Positions 1 to 8,169 of a DNA stretch of 64,000 nt are shown here, one piece after another. Positions within the stretch are counted from its first letter, which is position 1, and each line of letters starts with the position of its first letter. The position numbers were made by a program, and so were the translations under genes. Below the pieces are notes generated by a model. The model was not told the DNA's origin and ran no database searches. It was given only the letters and a program-made list of their open reading frames with translations. This DNA comes from an uncultured Flavobacteriaceae bacterium. GTDB taxonomy: Bacteria > Bacteroidota > Bacteroidia > Flavobacteriales > Flavobacteriaceae. Location: contig CANKYF010000004.1 in the NCBI GenBank assembly GCA_947487895.1, positions 333,041 through 397,040 on the forward strand, in the 5' to 3' direction.

Positions 1-774
1 GGTGCAGGATTAGCAAAATATGCAAAAGATAATAACTGGGATATTATTGGTGTTTTAAATAATGACATGATTGGAAACATTGAAGGTGTAGACGGGGTTA
101 TTGATAATAGAACGTTTAGAATTTTTTCTGAACCTGTACCTCCAACTGAAACAGAACGTCAGCGTAAATTACGACGTTTTTATGGTGGTGAAGTAGATGG
201 TATTTCCCGTCAGTTAGCCAGATACATTCATAAAACTACTAAAACTTATATGCCCGAAATGAATCCTATGATGGTGTATAGATTAGATAGGTTTGGAAGA
301 GGTGGACATCACCGTCCGTTTAACGATCTAGGATATGCAGGTATTAGAATTATGGAAGCTCATGAAAACTACACACAGCAACATCAAGACATAAGAGAAG
401 AAAATGGTATTAAATATGGTGATGTTATTGAACATGTAAATTTTGAATACGCTAAAAAGTTAACTGCCGTAAATGCTATAAATATGGCAAGTTTAGCTTG
501 GGCACCACCAGCTCCAAAAAATGTGGCTATTGGAGGTATTGTAGAACCATCGGCTAAATTTAAATGGGATAAAACTGATGACGCTATTGGTTACAAAATC
601 TATTGGAGAGACACCACCTCTCCTACTTGGGATCACAGCAGATATGTTGGTGATGTTTCAGAATACACCTTAAATGGCATTGTTATTGACAATTATTTCT
701 TTGGAATATCTGCTGTTGGTGAAAATGGTTTCGAAAGTATTGTTGCCTTCCCAAATGCTGTATTTCAAGATTAA
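1..774 (+). CDS. M28-family zinc peptidase, C-terminal part (5' truncated by window)
   Basis: The reading frame is open from base 1, and the in-frame ATG at 67 lies inside a conserved stretch (LNNDMIGN), so the gene starts upstream of the window. The LNNDMIGN segment, followed by HHRPFNDLGYAGIRIMEAHENY, matches the second half of the M28 aminopeptidase fold, where such D and H residues bind zinc. The last 85 residues or so (from about PPAPKNVAIGG) look like a fibronectin type III-like domain (KFKWDKTDDAIGYKIYWR). It is probably secreted or periplasmic and degrades peptides, but the signal peptide and half of the metal site cannot be seen. A second secreted peptidase gene follows in the same direction 64 bp downstream. 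Confidence 0.85.
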   Translation, partial: GAGLAKYAKDNNWDIIGVLNNDMIGNIEGVDGVIDNRTFRIFSEPVPPTETERQRKLRRFYGGEVDGISRQLARYIHKTTKTYMPEMNPMMVYRLDRFGRGGHHRPFNDLGYAGIRIMEAHENYTQQHQDIREENGIKYGDVIEHVNFEYAKKLTAVNAINMASLAWAPPAPKNVAIGGIVEPSAKFKWDKTDDAIGYKIYWRDTTSPTWDHSRYVGDVSEYTLNGIVIDNYFFGISAVGENGFESIVAFPNAVFQD

Positions 775-838
775 AACATTATGTAAAAATTAACTCAAAG
801 ACCTTTCTATTTTAAATATTTTTGAGAAAATTCAGAAT

Positions 839-2488
839 ATGAAAACAATTTACTTGTCTCTACTCCTATTAATTGTGTCTTCTATGCACCTAAATGCACA
901 ATTACTAACTAAAAAAGAACATTTTACGAGACAAGACACACTTCGTGGTAGCATAACACCAGAGCGCGAATGGTGGGATTTAACCTATTATCATTTAGAT
1001 ATAAAAGTGAATCCAGATGAAAAATATATTTCTGGTAAAAATACTATTCAGTATAAAGTTTTAAAACCGTATTCTAAAATACAGATTGATTTACAACCGC
1101 CTTTAAAACTCACAAAAGCCATTCAAAACGGAAAAGATTTAGATATAAAACATGACGGAAATGCTCATTTTATAACACTACAAGCGCTTCAGAAGGTTGA
1201 TTCTATAAACACTATTGATGTCTATTATGAAGGGAATCCGCGAGAAGCAATTAAAGCACCTTGGGATGGTGGCATTACATGGAAAAATGACGCTAATGGT
1301 AATCATTTTATAGCATCGGCTTGTCAAGGTTTAGGTGCAAGTGTTTGGTGGCCTTGTAAAGACCATATGTATGATGAGGTTGATAGTATGCTTATCAGTG
1401 TGAATGTTCCAAAAGACTTAGTTAATGTTTCGAACGGAAGGCTACGTAGTGTAGAGCAATACGGAGATACTAAAACTTATAATTGGGCAGTAAAAAACCC
1501 TATAAACAATTATGGAGTGAATATTAACATTGGGGATTATGTAAACTTTTCAGAAGTGTATGATGGTATGGCTGGCAATCTTGATATGGATTACTATGTG
1601 CTAAGAGATCATCTTGAAAAAGCCAAAGAGCATTTTAAAGATGCCCCTAAAATGATGAAAGCTTTTGAGCATTGGTTTGGTCAATACCCGTTTTATGCTG
1701 ATAGTTTTAAGCTTGTAGAAGTGCCTTATTTAGGGATGGAACATCAAAGCTCTGTGACTTATGGGAATAAATACCGAAAAGGCTATTTAGGCAGTGATTT
1801 ATCTGGAACAGGTTGGGGAATGAAATTCGATTTTATTATTATTCACGAAGCTGGCCATGAATGGTTTGCCAACAATATTACCAATAAAGATGTTGCAGAT
1901 ATGTGGATACATGAAGGGTTCACTTCTTATTCTGAAAACTTATTTTTAGAATACTATTATGGAAAACAAGCTGGTGCCGAGTATGTTATTGGCACCAGAC
2001 GAAATATTGCAAATGACAGACCATTAATTGGTCATTATAATGTGAATAAAGAAGGCTCTAGTGACATGTATTTTAAAGGCGCCAATATGATACATACACT
2101 AAGGCAACTTGTTGAAGATGATGAAAAATGGCGCAAAATTTTAATTGGTTTAAATACTACGTTTTATCATCAAACAGTTACTACAAAACAAATTGAGGAT
2201 TATTTAAGTGAACAAACTGGTATAGATTTAACTGAATTTTTTAATCAGTATTTGAGAACGACAAAGGTGCCTACTTTAGAGTTCTCACATAAAAACAGAA
2301 TTTTAAAGTATCGTTGGACAAATATTGTTGATGACTTTGATATGCCTGTTAAAGTATATTTTGGAGGAGAAGATAAAAATGCAACTTGGATTTACCCAAA
2401 AAAGGAATGGCAAACGACGGACGCCCCACTTAGCAAGATGCCTATTGTAATTGATAAAAATTTCTATATTAAATCTAAAGAAATTTAA
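839..2488 (+). CDS. Secreted M1-family metallopeptidase (aminopeptidase N-like)
   Basis: The protein has 549 residues. The N-terminus MKTIYLSLLLLIVSSMHLNAQ is a clear signal peptide. The gluzincin motif HEAGH lies at residues 336-340, and the third zinc ligand E359 is 18 residues after the second histidine (WIHEGF), exactly the M1 spacing. GMEHQ upstream replaces the usual GxMEN exopeptidase motif, a known variant. The N-terminal beta-rich domain is present, but the protein is shorter than the 850-residue E. coli PepN because it lacks the large C-terminal helical domain. The likely role is periplasmic or outer-membrane peptide trimming for nutrition. It follows the M28 gene and is followed after 2 nt by the YdeI-like gene, so co-transcription downstream is likely. 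Confidence 0.9.
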   Translation: MKTIYLSLLLLIVSSMHLNAQLLTKKEHFTRQDTLRGSITPEREWWDLTYYHLDIKVNPDEKYISGKNTIQYKVLKPYSKIQIDLQPPLKLTKAIQNGKDLDIKHDGNAHFITLQALQKVDSINTIDVYYEGNPREAIKAPWDGGITWKNDANGNHFIASACQGLGASVWWPCKDHMYDEVDSMLISVNVPKDLVNVSNGRLRSVEQYGDTKTYNWAVKNPINNYGVNINIGDYVNFSEVYDGMAGNLDMDYYVLRDHLEKAKEHFKDAPKMMKAFEHWFGQYPFYADSFKLVEVPYLGMEHQSSVTYGNKYRKGYLGSDLSGTGWGMKFDFIIIHEAGHEWFANNITNKDVADMWIHEGFTSYSENLFLEYYYGKQAGAEYVIGTRRNIANDRPLIGHYNVNKEGSSDMYFKGANMIHTLRQLVEDDEKWRKILIGLNTTFYHQTVTTKQIEDYLSEQTGIDLTEFFNQYLRTTKVPTLEFSHKNRILKYRWTNIVDDFDMPVKVYFGGEDKNATWIYPKKEWQTTDAPLSKMPIVIDKNFYIKSKEI

Positions 2489-2490
2489 GT

Positions 2491-3066
2491 TTGAAGGATT
2501 TACGAGAACTTTATTTTGAGCGTGATACAGATTGGTACGATTGGCTTTTAAAAAATCATGAAGAATACGATGCTATTTATCTTATTTTTTATAAACTAGA
2601 AATGAATATCCCTACCATGAGATGGGAAGAAGCTGTTAAAGTCGCTATATGTTTTGGTTGGATAGATTCTACAGTTAAAAGCTTAGGAGGCGGAAAAAGG
2701 AGGCAATACTTCTGTAAGCGCAACCCTAAAAGTACATGGAGTGCTCTTAACAAACGTTATGTTGATGAATTAGAACAATCTGGATTAATTCATGAATCAG
2801 GTTATAAAATGATTGAATTAGCAAAACAAACTGGTACTTGGTCTGCTATGGATGACGTTGAAAATGGCATAATACCAGAAGTGCTACAAAATGCTTTTGA
2901 TCAAAATCCTAAAGCTTTCGAGAACTTCCAAAACTTTTCAAAAGGTTATAGAAAAGGGTACTTATCTTGGTTACAAAGTGCTAAACGTGAAGAGACCAAA
3001 CAAAAACGAATTTCTGAAATTATTAGACTCTGTGAAGCTAATGTTAAGAGTAGGGATGCTCGTTAA
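2491..3066 (+). CDS. YdeI/OmpD-associated family protein (TTG start)
   Basis: The protein has 191 residues. It carries the family signature region WEEAVKVAICFGWIDS followed by RRQYFCKRNPKSTWSALN, and a C-terminal YRKGYLSWLQSAKREETK segment typical of the bacteriocin-protection/YdeI (OmdA) family, whose biochemical role is poorly defined. The only start in keeping with the upstream gene is TTG at 2491, two nucleotides after the stop of the M1 peptidase gene, so translation is probably coupled. No signal peptide is seen, so it is cytoplasmic. The family is assigned from recognisable motifs; no catalytic function is implied. Confidence 0.8.
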   Translation: MKDLRELYFERDTDWYDWLLKNHEEYDAIYLIFYKLEMNIPTMRWEEAVKVAICFGWIDSTVKSLGGGKRRQYFCKRNPKSTWSALNKRYVDELEQSGLIHESGYKMIELAKQTGTWSAMDDVENGIIPEVLQNAFDQNPKAFENFQNFSKGYRKGYLSWLQSAKREETKQKRISEIIRLCEANVKSRDAR

Positions 3067-3093
3067 TCCTAAAATTCAAATAATAATTAATAA

Positions 3094-3492
3094 ATGAAAA
3101 AACTAATTATAGTTTTAATTATTATTCCTCTATCAAACGTTTTTGGACAAACATTAGATAAGATTTACTTACATAGAAACCATAATTACGGTCCAACATA
3201 TTCTTATAGTATTTCTGAAATCACCATTCATTCAGACTCCACTTTCACATGGAAAACATGGAACCTACGAAGTAAAAAAGAAAAGAAATTATATAAAGAA
3301 ATTGTACCTAAAAGTTTTAAGGGAAAAATTACTCAAAATGGTAAATTTTACACTATAACTGAATATAGAAACGGAAAAAAAAGTGATATTTATTGGACTA
3401 TAAAGGTCAATAATAAAAGACTATTATTTCTTTATTATCAAGATATAAATGGAAAACTACCAAATGGAGCTAGATATAAACGGATAAGATAA
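3094..3492 (+). CDS. Small secreted hypothetical protein
   Basis: The protein has 132 residues. The first 18 (MKKLIIVLIIIPLSNVFG) form a signal peptide, and the rest is rich in beta-prone, lysine- and tyrosine-containing sequence (SEITIHSDSTFTWKTWNL). I do not recognise a family. Small exported proteins of this shape are common in Flavobacteriaceae. It lies 27 nt after the YdeI-like gene and 22 nt before a DinB-like gene, both in the same direction, so the set may form one transcript. An overlapping 68-codon frame at 2891-3097 is not supported as a gene. Confidence 0.65.
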   Translation: MKKLIIVLIIIPLSNVFGQTLDKIYLHRNHNYGPTYSYSISEITIHSDSTFTWKTWNLRSKKEKKLYKEIVPKSFKGKITQNGKFYTITEYRNGKKSDIYWTIKVNNKRLLFLYYQDINGKLPNGARYKRIR

Positions 3493-3514
3493 ACAAAAAC
3501 AAATTTTCAATACC

Positions 3515-4057
3515 ATGAAACATATTCTTTCTTTAACTACTATTTTTATATTCTCTTTAATTGCAACACCTTCATTTTCACAACAAGACAACTTTACCAG
3601 AGATTATATAGAACGCTTAGAAAATTCTCGTAAATATTTAATTTTAGTTGCTGAAACAATGCCAGAGGATAAATATGGTTTTAAAGCATCTACAGAATCA
3701 TTGTCTTTTGCTGAAAATCTAATGCATATAGGTTACGCCATGGATTGGCATAGTCAGTCTTTATTAGGTGGTCGCGAATCTAGAGATTGGAAAACTGACA
3801 CCGTTTATAAAGTTGCAAATAAATCTAAAAAAGAAATGATTGACACAATTGATAAGACATTTGACGCTACCATAAAACTGATAAAGCAATTTGATGTAAA
3901 TCAGTTAGATGACACATTAGACTATTTTGGTTTAAACAGAACTAAACGACAAATATTCCTATTGCTAACTGATCATATAACTCATCATAGAGGTCAAATG
4001 CTTGTTTATATGAGGCTCAATGGACTTACCCCTCCAAGATATGTTTTGTTTCAGTAA
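3515..4057 (+). CDS. Exported DinB/YfiT-like putative metal-binding protein
   Basis: The protein has 180 residues with an N-terminal signal peptide ending near ATPSFSQ. The mature part has the DinB four-helix-bundle pattern: an early LxxxMxxIxYAMDWH segment supplies one histidine, and the C-terminal DHITHHRGQMLVYMRLNG supplies the HHxxQ motif that usually completes a metal site. DinB-like proteins of Bacteroidota include secreted members of unknown substrate; related families are thiol-dependent transferases. The gene ends at 4057 and directly abuts the convergent stop codon of the next gene at 4058, leaving no space for a separate terminator. Confidence 0.8.
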   Translation: MKHILSLTTIFIFSLIATPSFSQQDNFTRDYIERLENSRKYLILVAETMPEDKYGFKASTESLSFAENLMHIGYAMDWHSQSLLGGRESRDWKTDTVYKVANKSKKEMIDTIDKTFDATIKLIKQFDVNQLDDTLDYFGLNRTKRQIFLLLTDHITHHRGQMLVYMRLNGLTPPRYVLFQ

Positions 4058-5518
4058 CTAAATCCCACTTATAAAACTCCCATAAGGATCTTTAAACTGT
4101 GTGCTTTCAGCAAAACGTTGTTTGCTTAACAACTTGTATTCTACCAAAGCCCACAACACAAATTCTTTTACAAAAAAGCTATCTTCTTGCTTTAAGGCTG
4201 GCAAGTATTCTCCTAATAAATCATCTAAGGGTGTAATATTAGATAATACACTTTGGTATTGCTTATCTCTTAAGTCATCTAAAAGCTCCACACCATCTTC
4301 TTGGTTAAAAAACCATGATACCACATGATCATAAGGTGTTTCTTGATCTTGTCTTTGTAATTTCTCAATCTTAGGAAAATAGTTGTCAAATAAATTTTTA
4401 ACGGCCTCACCAATTAAATTCATCGCAACAAAAGTAGCTCCTTCTTGCTCTCCCTCATATACCAATTCAACTTTACCTGTAATAGCTGGAATGACACCTA
4501 TAAAATCGCTTAGTCTAAGTAATGTTTTATCTTCACCAGTAATTAAAGCTCTTCGCTCTGCAGTACTTAATAAATTTTCAAAAGCAGTAATACTTAAACG
4601 GGCACTTACTCCAGATTTTGCATCTATATATTCGCTATTTCTAGCTTCAAAAACAATTTGTTCTAATAAATCTTTAGCCAATTCTGGCACATATACACTT
4701 TCCTTCTGCCCTTCTACTAAATTAGATTCCTGCTCGGTTATTAAACGTGCCGTTTTAATATCTTCTGGGTAATGTGTTAATATTTGAGAACCAATTCTAT
4801 CTTTTAAAGGAGTTACAATACTTCCTCTGTTGGTATAATCTTCTGGATTGGCTGTAAAGATGAATTGCATATCTAAAGGTAACCTCAACTTAAAACCTCT
4901 TATTTGAATATCGCCTTCCTGCAAAATATTGAATAATGCTACCTGAATTCTAGCTTGTAAATCTGGCAATTCATTAATCACAAAAATGCAACGATTAGCC
5001 CTTGGAATCATCCCATAATGAATGACACGATCATCTGCATAACTTAATTTTAAGTTAGCGGCTTTTATAGGATCTATATCTCCAACAATATCAGCTACAG
5101 TAACATCGGGTGTTGCTAATTTTTCAGCAAAACGTTCACTTCTATGTAACCAAGAAATGGGTGTATCATCTCCTTTTTCTTTAATTAATTCTGTAGCAAA
5201 TCGGGATATTGGATTCAACGGATCATCATTAATTTCTGAACCTTCAACCACAGGAATGTATTCATCCAACAAATTCAACATTAATCTGGCTAAGCGCGTT
5301 TTTGCTTGTCCGCGTAATCCTAACAAATTAATATTATGTCTAGATAAAATGGCACGTTCTAAATCTGGTATCACAGTATTTTCATATCCATGAACACCTT
5401 CAAACGTAGTTTCCTTATTTTTTATTTTTTGAACAAGGTTATCTCTTAATTCGTCTTTTATAGACTTAGATTGATATCCTGCTTTTTTTAATGCTCCTAG
5501 TGTTTTTATGTTTTTCAT
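4058..5518 (-). CDS. Magnesium-chelatase subunit I-like AAA+ ATPase
   Basis: The protein has 486 residues. The Walker A region GLRGQAKTR lies at residues 67-75 and a Walker B-like segment (FVINELPDL, with N where D is usual) follows. Next come a sensor-like stretch (FIFTANPEDYTNRGSIVTPLKDRIGSQ, read across its motifs) and an arginine finger region, all as in ChlI/BchI and MoxR-type ATPases. No chlorophyll genes are present, so a role in tetrapyrrole metalation is unlikely. It probably works as a chaperone-like ATPase with the VWA protein encoded upstream on the same strand (6169-7296). That pairing of AAA+ with VWA is classical. The two genes are separated by 650 bp holding a DUF559 gene and repeats, which suggests an interrupted operon. 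Confidence 0.85.
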   Translation of the reverse strand: MKNIKTLGALKKAGYQSKSIKDELRDNLVQKIKNKETTFEGVHGYENTVIPDLERAILSRHNINLLGLRGQAKTRLARLMLNLLDEYIPVVEGSEINDDPLNPISRFATELIKEKGDDTPISWLHRSERFAEKLATPDVTVADIVGDIDPIKAANLKLSYADDRVIHYGMIPRANRCIFVINELPDLQARIQVALFNILQEGDIQIRGFKLRLPLDMQFIFTANPEDYTNRGSIVTPLKDRIGSQILTHYPEDIKTARLITEQESNLVEGQKESVYVPELAKDLLEQIVFEARNSEYIDAKSGVSARLSITAFENLLSTAERRALITGEDKTLLRLSDFIGVIPAITGKVELVYEGEQEGATFVAMNLIGEAVKNLFDNYFPKIEKLQRQDQETPYDHVVSWFFNQEDGVELLDDLRDKQYQSVLSNITPLDDLLGEYLPALKQEDSFFVKEFVLWALVEYKLLSKQRFAESTQFKDPYGSFISGI

Positions 5519-5564
5519 AGGCTTTTCTTCAACTTCTTAAAAAGGTTAAGCTTTTATTATTTTA

Positions 5565-5623
5565 TTTTAACCCTCCGAATTCCGATTATCATCGAAATCC
5601 ACCTCCCTTAAAACAAGGGAGGA
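5565..5623. repeat. 59-bp direct repeat, left copy, flanking the DUF559 gene
   Basis: This 59-nt segment matches 6093-6151 at 56 of 59 positions, in direct orientation. It contains ATTCCGAT-TATC-ATCGaaAT (a degenerate hairpin) and a perfect stem CCTCCCTT (5602-5609) / AAGGGAGG (5615-5622). The two copies bracket the DUF559 gene at 5732-6028, which is what one would expect if the gene and one repeat moved as a unit, or if the repeat is the target or substrate of the nuclease. Confidence 0.9.
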
Positions 5624-5665
5624 ACTGCGATTAGTCATTCAATTTAAAACTTGCTCTTTCTTGGC

Positions 5666-5689
5666 TCTCCTCTTAAATTTAAGAGGAGA
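5666..5689. repeat. 24-bp perfect palindrome
   Basis: TCTCCTCTTAAA followed by TTTAAGAGGAGA is a perfect 24-nt palindrome. It lies between the left 59-bp repeat and the end of the DUF559 gene, and could act as a hairpin terminator for that gene or as part of the repeat-bearing unit. The short segment GAAGAAAGAGGAG at about 5717-5729 echoes one arm. Confidence 0.85.
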
Positions 5690-5731
5690 ATGAATTCTGA
5701 TTTCATTTAAAAATCGGAAGAAAGAGGAGTT

Positions 5732-6028
5732 TTACTTAAAATTATTTCTTATTTCTGTAAATACAGACGCTAAATTTTCAAATACCATTTTATTTTCAAA
5801 TCTGATTACTGTATACCCAAATGATTCTAAATATTTTGTTCTTTCCTCATCTTTTTCTTGAGCTAAAGCATTATTGTGCACTTCTCCATCGAGCTCTATA
5901 ATTAATTTTTCTTTAGCACAATAAAAATCAACTATATAATTTTTAATGCTGTGTTGTCTATTAAATCGCCTTCCTTCAAATTGTCTAGCTTTTATATGTT
6001 TCCACAAATAAGCTTCAGCAGGAGTCAT
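5732..6028 (-). CDS. DUF559 (Vsr/restriction-endonuclease-like) protein, probable N-terminal frameshift
   Basis: The called frame has 98 residues. It shows the DUF559 core: TPAEAYLWKHIKARQFEG, then FNRQHSIKNYIVDFYC, then LIIELDGEVH (the E and D of the PD-(D/E)XK-type nuclease core), then YLESFGYTVIRFEN. Family members are usually about 115-125 residues. In the same frame, upstream of the ATG at 6028, the sequence still encodes family-like KGKRAELRKS but contains no start codon. An ATG at 6090 lies in another frame, and one extra A in the AAAA run at about 6081-6084 would join it to this frame. The gene may therefore be slightly damaged, may hold a sequencing error, or may start internally at 6028. 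Genes of this family are scattered singly in Bacteroidota; this one is flanked by direct repeats. Confidence 0.75.
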   Translation of the reverse strand: MTPAEAYLWKHIKARQFEGRRFNRQHSIKNYIVDFYCAKEKLIIELDGEVHNNALAQEKDEERTKYLESFGYTVIRFENKMVFENLASVFTEIRNNFK

Positions 6029-6092
6029 TGATTTTCTTAGCTCAGCTCTTTTTCCTTTTAAATGTTTTAATGTATGTGTCTTTTACTCATGT

Positions 6093-6151
6093 TTTTAACC
6101 CTCCGAATTCCGATTATCATCGGAATCCACCTCCCTTAAAATAAGAGAGGA
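6093..6151. repeat. 59-bp direct repeat, right copy, flanking the DUF559 gene
   Basis: This is the direct partner of 5565-5623, differing at three positions. Here the internal hairpin ATTCCGAT-TATC-ATCGGAAT is perfect, whereas the CCTCCCTT stem is slightly degraded (AAGAGAGG). The repeat lies between the VWA gene and the DUF559 gene. Confidence 0.9.
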
Positions 6152-6168
6152 GCTTTGACTATAATAAC

Positions 6169-7296
6169 TTAACCTCTTATTCTTTTTTTTCTATTCGTTT
6201 CGTAATCTTCAAAAATCATTTCTCCTAATCCTTTTATCCCAGTGTAAAACGCTTTTCCTTGATTGGCATGCGTAAACTCTCTAACAAACTGCATCAAATA
6301 TTCATCTCTTGCAATCATAAAGGTTGTTATTGGAATATGCAATTTTCTGGCTTGTTGTGCCATCATGTAACATTTATTGACTATGTGTTCATCTAACCCC
6401 ATACTGTTCTTATAATATTGTCCGTCTGGTAAACGCAAACAACTAGGTTTACCATCTGTAATCATAAAAATTTGCTTGTTGGTGTTTCGTTTACGTCTTA
6501 ATAAGTCCATTGCTAACTCTAAACCAGCCACAGTATTTGTATGATAAGGTCCAACTTTTAAATAAGGTAAATCTTTGATTTCTATACGCCATGCATCATT
6601 ACCAAATACTAAAATATCTAGCGTATCTTTTGGGTATCTGGTAGTAATTAATTCTGCTAACGCCATAGCTACCTTTTTAGCTGGTGTAATTCTATCTTCG
6701 CCATACAAAATCATACTATGGCTAATATCTATCATTAGCACTGTACTCATTTGAGATTTGTGTAATGTTTCTTCAACTACCAAATCATTCTCAGATAAGG
6801 TAAAATCTGAAATACCATGATTAATCTGCGCATTCTTTAAACTTTCAGTCATGGATACTTTATCAAGCGAATCTCCAAATTGATAACCTCTAAAGTCTCC
6901 AGTATGTTCATCACCTATACCTTGCCCCTTACTTTTATGATTTCCTTGTCCACTTCGCTTAATCTTTCCAAAAATTTGATCTAGTGCTTGCTGACGTATA
7001 GCTCTTTCGGTTTTTGCTGTAATAGCTAATGAAGGATCTCCATTAGGGTCTATTTCCTCTTTTAAATAGCCTTTCTTTTTAAGATCTTCAATAAAATCAT
7101 CAATGGTATATTCTGCTGTGGTAAGTTTATATTCCTTATCAAGTTCTCTTAACCAATCTATAGCTTCATCAAAATCTCCCGAAGTATGGGTAATGAGTTC
7201 TTTAAATATTTCAAAAAGTTTATCAAAAGGTGATTGATACGGCTTTTCATATTTTTTAAAAACAAAGCCTTTACGTAACGTTTTATTAGCATTCAT
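6169..7296 (-). CDS. VWA-domain protein, partner of the chelatase-like ATPase
   Basis: The protein has 375 residues. The C-terminal half is a von Willebrand factor A domain with a full MIDAS start D190-I-S192-H-S194 (LMIDISHSM), a threonine-containing loop (HTNTVAGLELA) and the ITDGKPS segment. The N-terminal half is helical and charged, with a basic, glycine-rich linker (KRSGQGNHKSKGQG). It resembles the VWA part of ChlD/BchD-like or CoxE-like proteins, which sit with an AAA+ ATPase. The ATPase gene is the next conserved gene downstream on this strand (4058-5518), beyond the DUF559 insertion. No signal peptide is seen. Target complex unknown. Confidence 0.85.
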   Translation of the reverse strand: MNANKTLRKGFVFKKYEKPYQSPFDKLFEIFKELITHTSGDFDEAIDWLRELDKEYKLTTAEYTIDDFIEDLKKKGYLKEEIDPNGDPSLAITAKTERAIRQQALDQIFGKIKRSGQGNHKSKGQGIGDEHTGDFRGYQFGDSLDKVSMTESLKNAQINHGISDFTLSENDLVVEETLHKSQMSTVLMIDISHSMILYGEDRITPAKKVAMALAELITTRYPKDTLDILVFGNDAWRIEIKDLPYLKVGPYHTNTVAGLELAMDLLRRKRNTNKQIFMITDGKPSCLRLPDGQYYKNSMGLDEHIVNKCYMMAQQARKLHIPITTFMIARDEYLMQFVREFTHANQGKAFYTGIKGLGEMIFEDYETNRKKRIRG

Positions 7297-7385
7297 AGCT
7301 CAATAAAAATACTATATTTTCATTGAAACGACTGCATTGATGTATTAGATTTATCTATACTTTAACATGAAATTATTATTGAAAA

Positions 7386-8063
7386 TTATTCTACTCGTTT
7401 TAAAGCCGAAACGTCTTCAATCTTAATATGCTTGCCAAGTGTAGATATTAATCCTTCTTTTTTAAATTGTGATAAGACTCTTATCGCAGATTCTGTAGCA
7501 GTACCAACTATATTAGCATAATCTTCTCTTGATAGTAAAACACTTAGTGCTCCATCTTGATTCACTCCAAAATTATCATGAATATAAAGCAATGTCTCTG
7601 CTAAACGCTGTTTTACAGATTTTTGAGCCATGTTTACAATAACATCATCAGCTTCCTTTAAATCATGAGCCATATTTTTAAGTACATCGAACGTGAAATC
7701 TGGGTTTTTATGAAGATCTGCCAAAATTTCACTTTTAGGGATAAAACAGACTTCCATATCGTTTAAAGCAGTTGCTTGCAAATTAGAACGTTCATCACTT
7801 ACAATAGAACGTTGCCCAAGCAAGTCTCCCTTAACCACCATTTTTACTATTTGATCTTTACCGTTTTCACTCAATTTAGTGAGTTTACAAATACCATCTT
7901 TTACACAATAAACACCATTTAGCATATCTCCCTCTTCAAAAATCACTTCTCCTTTCTTTATAATTTTAGACGTTTTACAAGCTGAAATTCTAACTAACTC
8001 ATCTTTAGTCAATGATTTAAGAGAATTAAACTGTTTAACAATACATTGTTCGCACTTACTCAT
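7386..8063 (-). CDS. Crp/Fnr-family regulator, probable Fnr-type controller of micro-aerobic genes
   Basis: With the ATG at 8063 the protein has 225 residues; the longer frame to 8069 would start at TTG. It has an N-terminal cyclic-nucleotide-binding fold (GEVIFEEGDMLNGVYCVKDG) and a C-terminal helix-turn-helix (SREDYANIVGTATESAIRVLSQFKKEG, read by motif). The N-terminus carries closely spaced cysteines (MSKCEQC) plus further cysteines at ISACK and GVYCVKDGIC, compatible with an Fnr-type iron-sulfur sensor, although spacing differs from E. coli Fnr. The gene is divergent from the copper ATPase gene for cbb3 oxidase. An ATGAY-N4-RTCAT site in the shared intergenic region recurs before the cco operon and hemN, which supports a role as the oxygen-responsive activator. 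Iron-sulfur binding is inferred. Confidence 0.85.
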   Translation of the reverse strand: MSKCEQCIVKQFNSLKSLTKDELVRISACKTSKIIKKGEVIFEEGDMLNGVYCVKDGICKLTKLSENGKDQIVKMVVKGDLLGQRSIVSDERSNLQATALNDMEVCFIPKSEILADLHKNPDFTFDVLKNMAHDLKEADDVIVNMAQKSVKQRLAETLLYIHDNFGVNQDGALSVLLSREDYANIVGTATESAIRVLSQFKKEGLISTLGKHIKIEDVSALKRVE

Positions 8064-8100
8064 AATCAACTATTTGCTTATAGGTAAAAATACGTAAAAC

Positions 8101-8144
8101 ATGACAAATATCATATTTTAAAGAGGCATCATTTGGGACTTTTG
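8101..8144 (+). promoter_or_regulatory. Fnr-like operator and -7 element upstream of ccoI
   Basis: ATGACAAATATCAT (8101-8114) is an ATGAY-N4-RTCAT inverted repeat, the layout of Fnr-type sites (TTGAT-N4-ATCAA). After exactly 22 nt comes GACTTTTG (8137-8144), a near match to the Bacteroidota -7 consensus TAnnTTTG. The same site-to-box distance occurs at 10700-10743 and 27827-27870. The site also lies 37 nt upstream of the regulator's own ATG on the other strand, so autoregulation is possible. Confidence 0.75.
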
Positions 8145-8169
8145 CATTAAGGTAAAAAGAGCAAATATT

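Noticed and set aside
2891..3097. 68-codon frame overlapping the YdeI-like gene
   Set aside because: Overlaps the recognised family protein in another frame and shows no own signature.
4058..7296. Chlorophyll or cobalamin chelatase
   Set aside because: Subunit I- and D-like pattern is present, but subunit H and pathway genes are absent, the I subunit has altered Walker B, and such pairs are common in non-phototrophic Bacteroidota.
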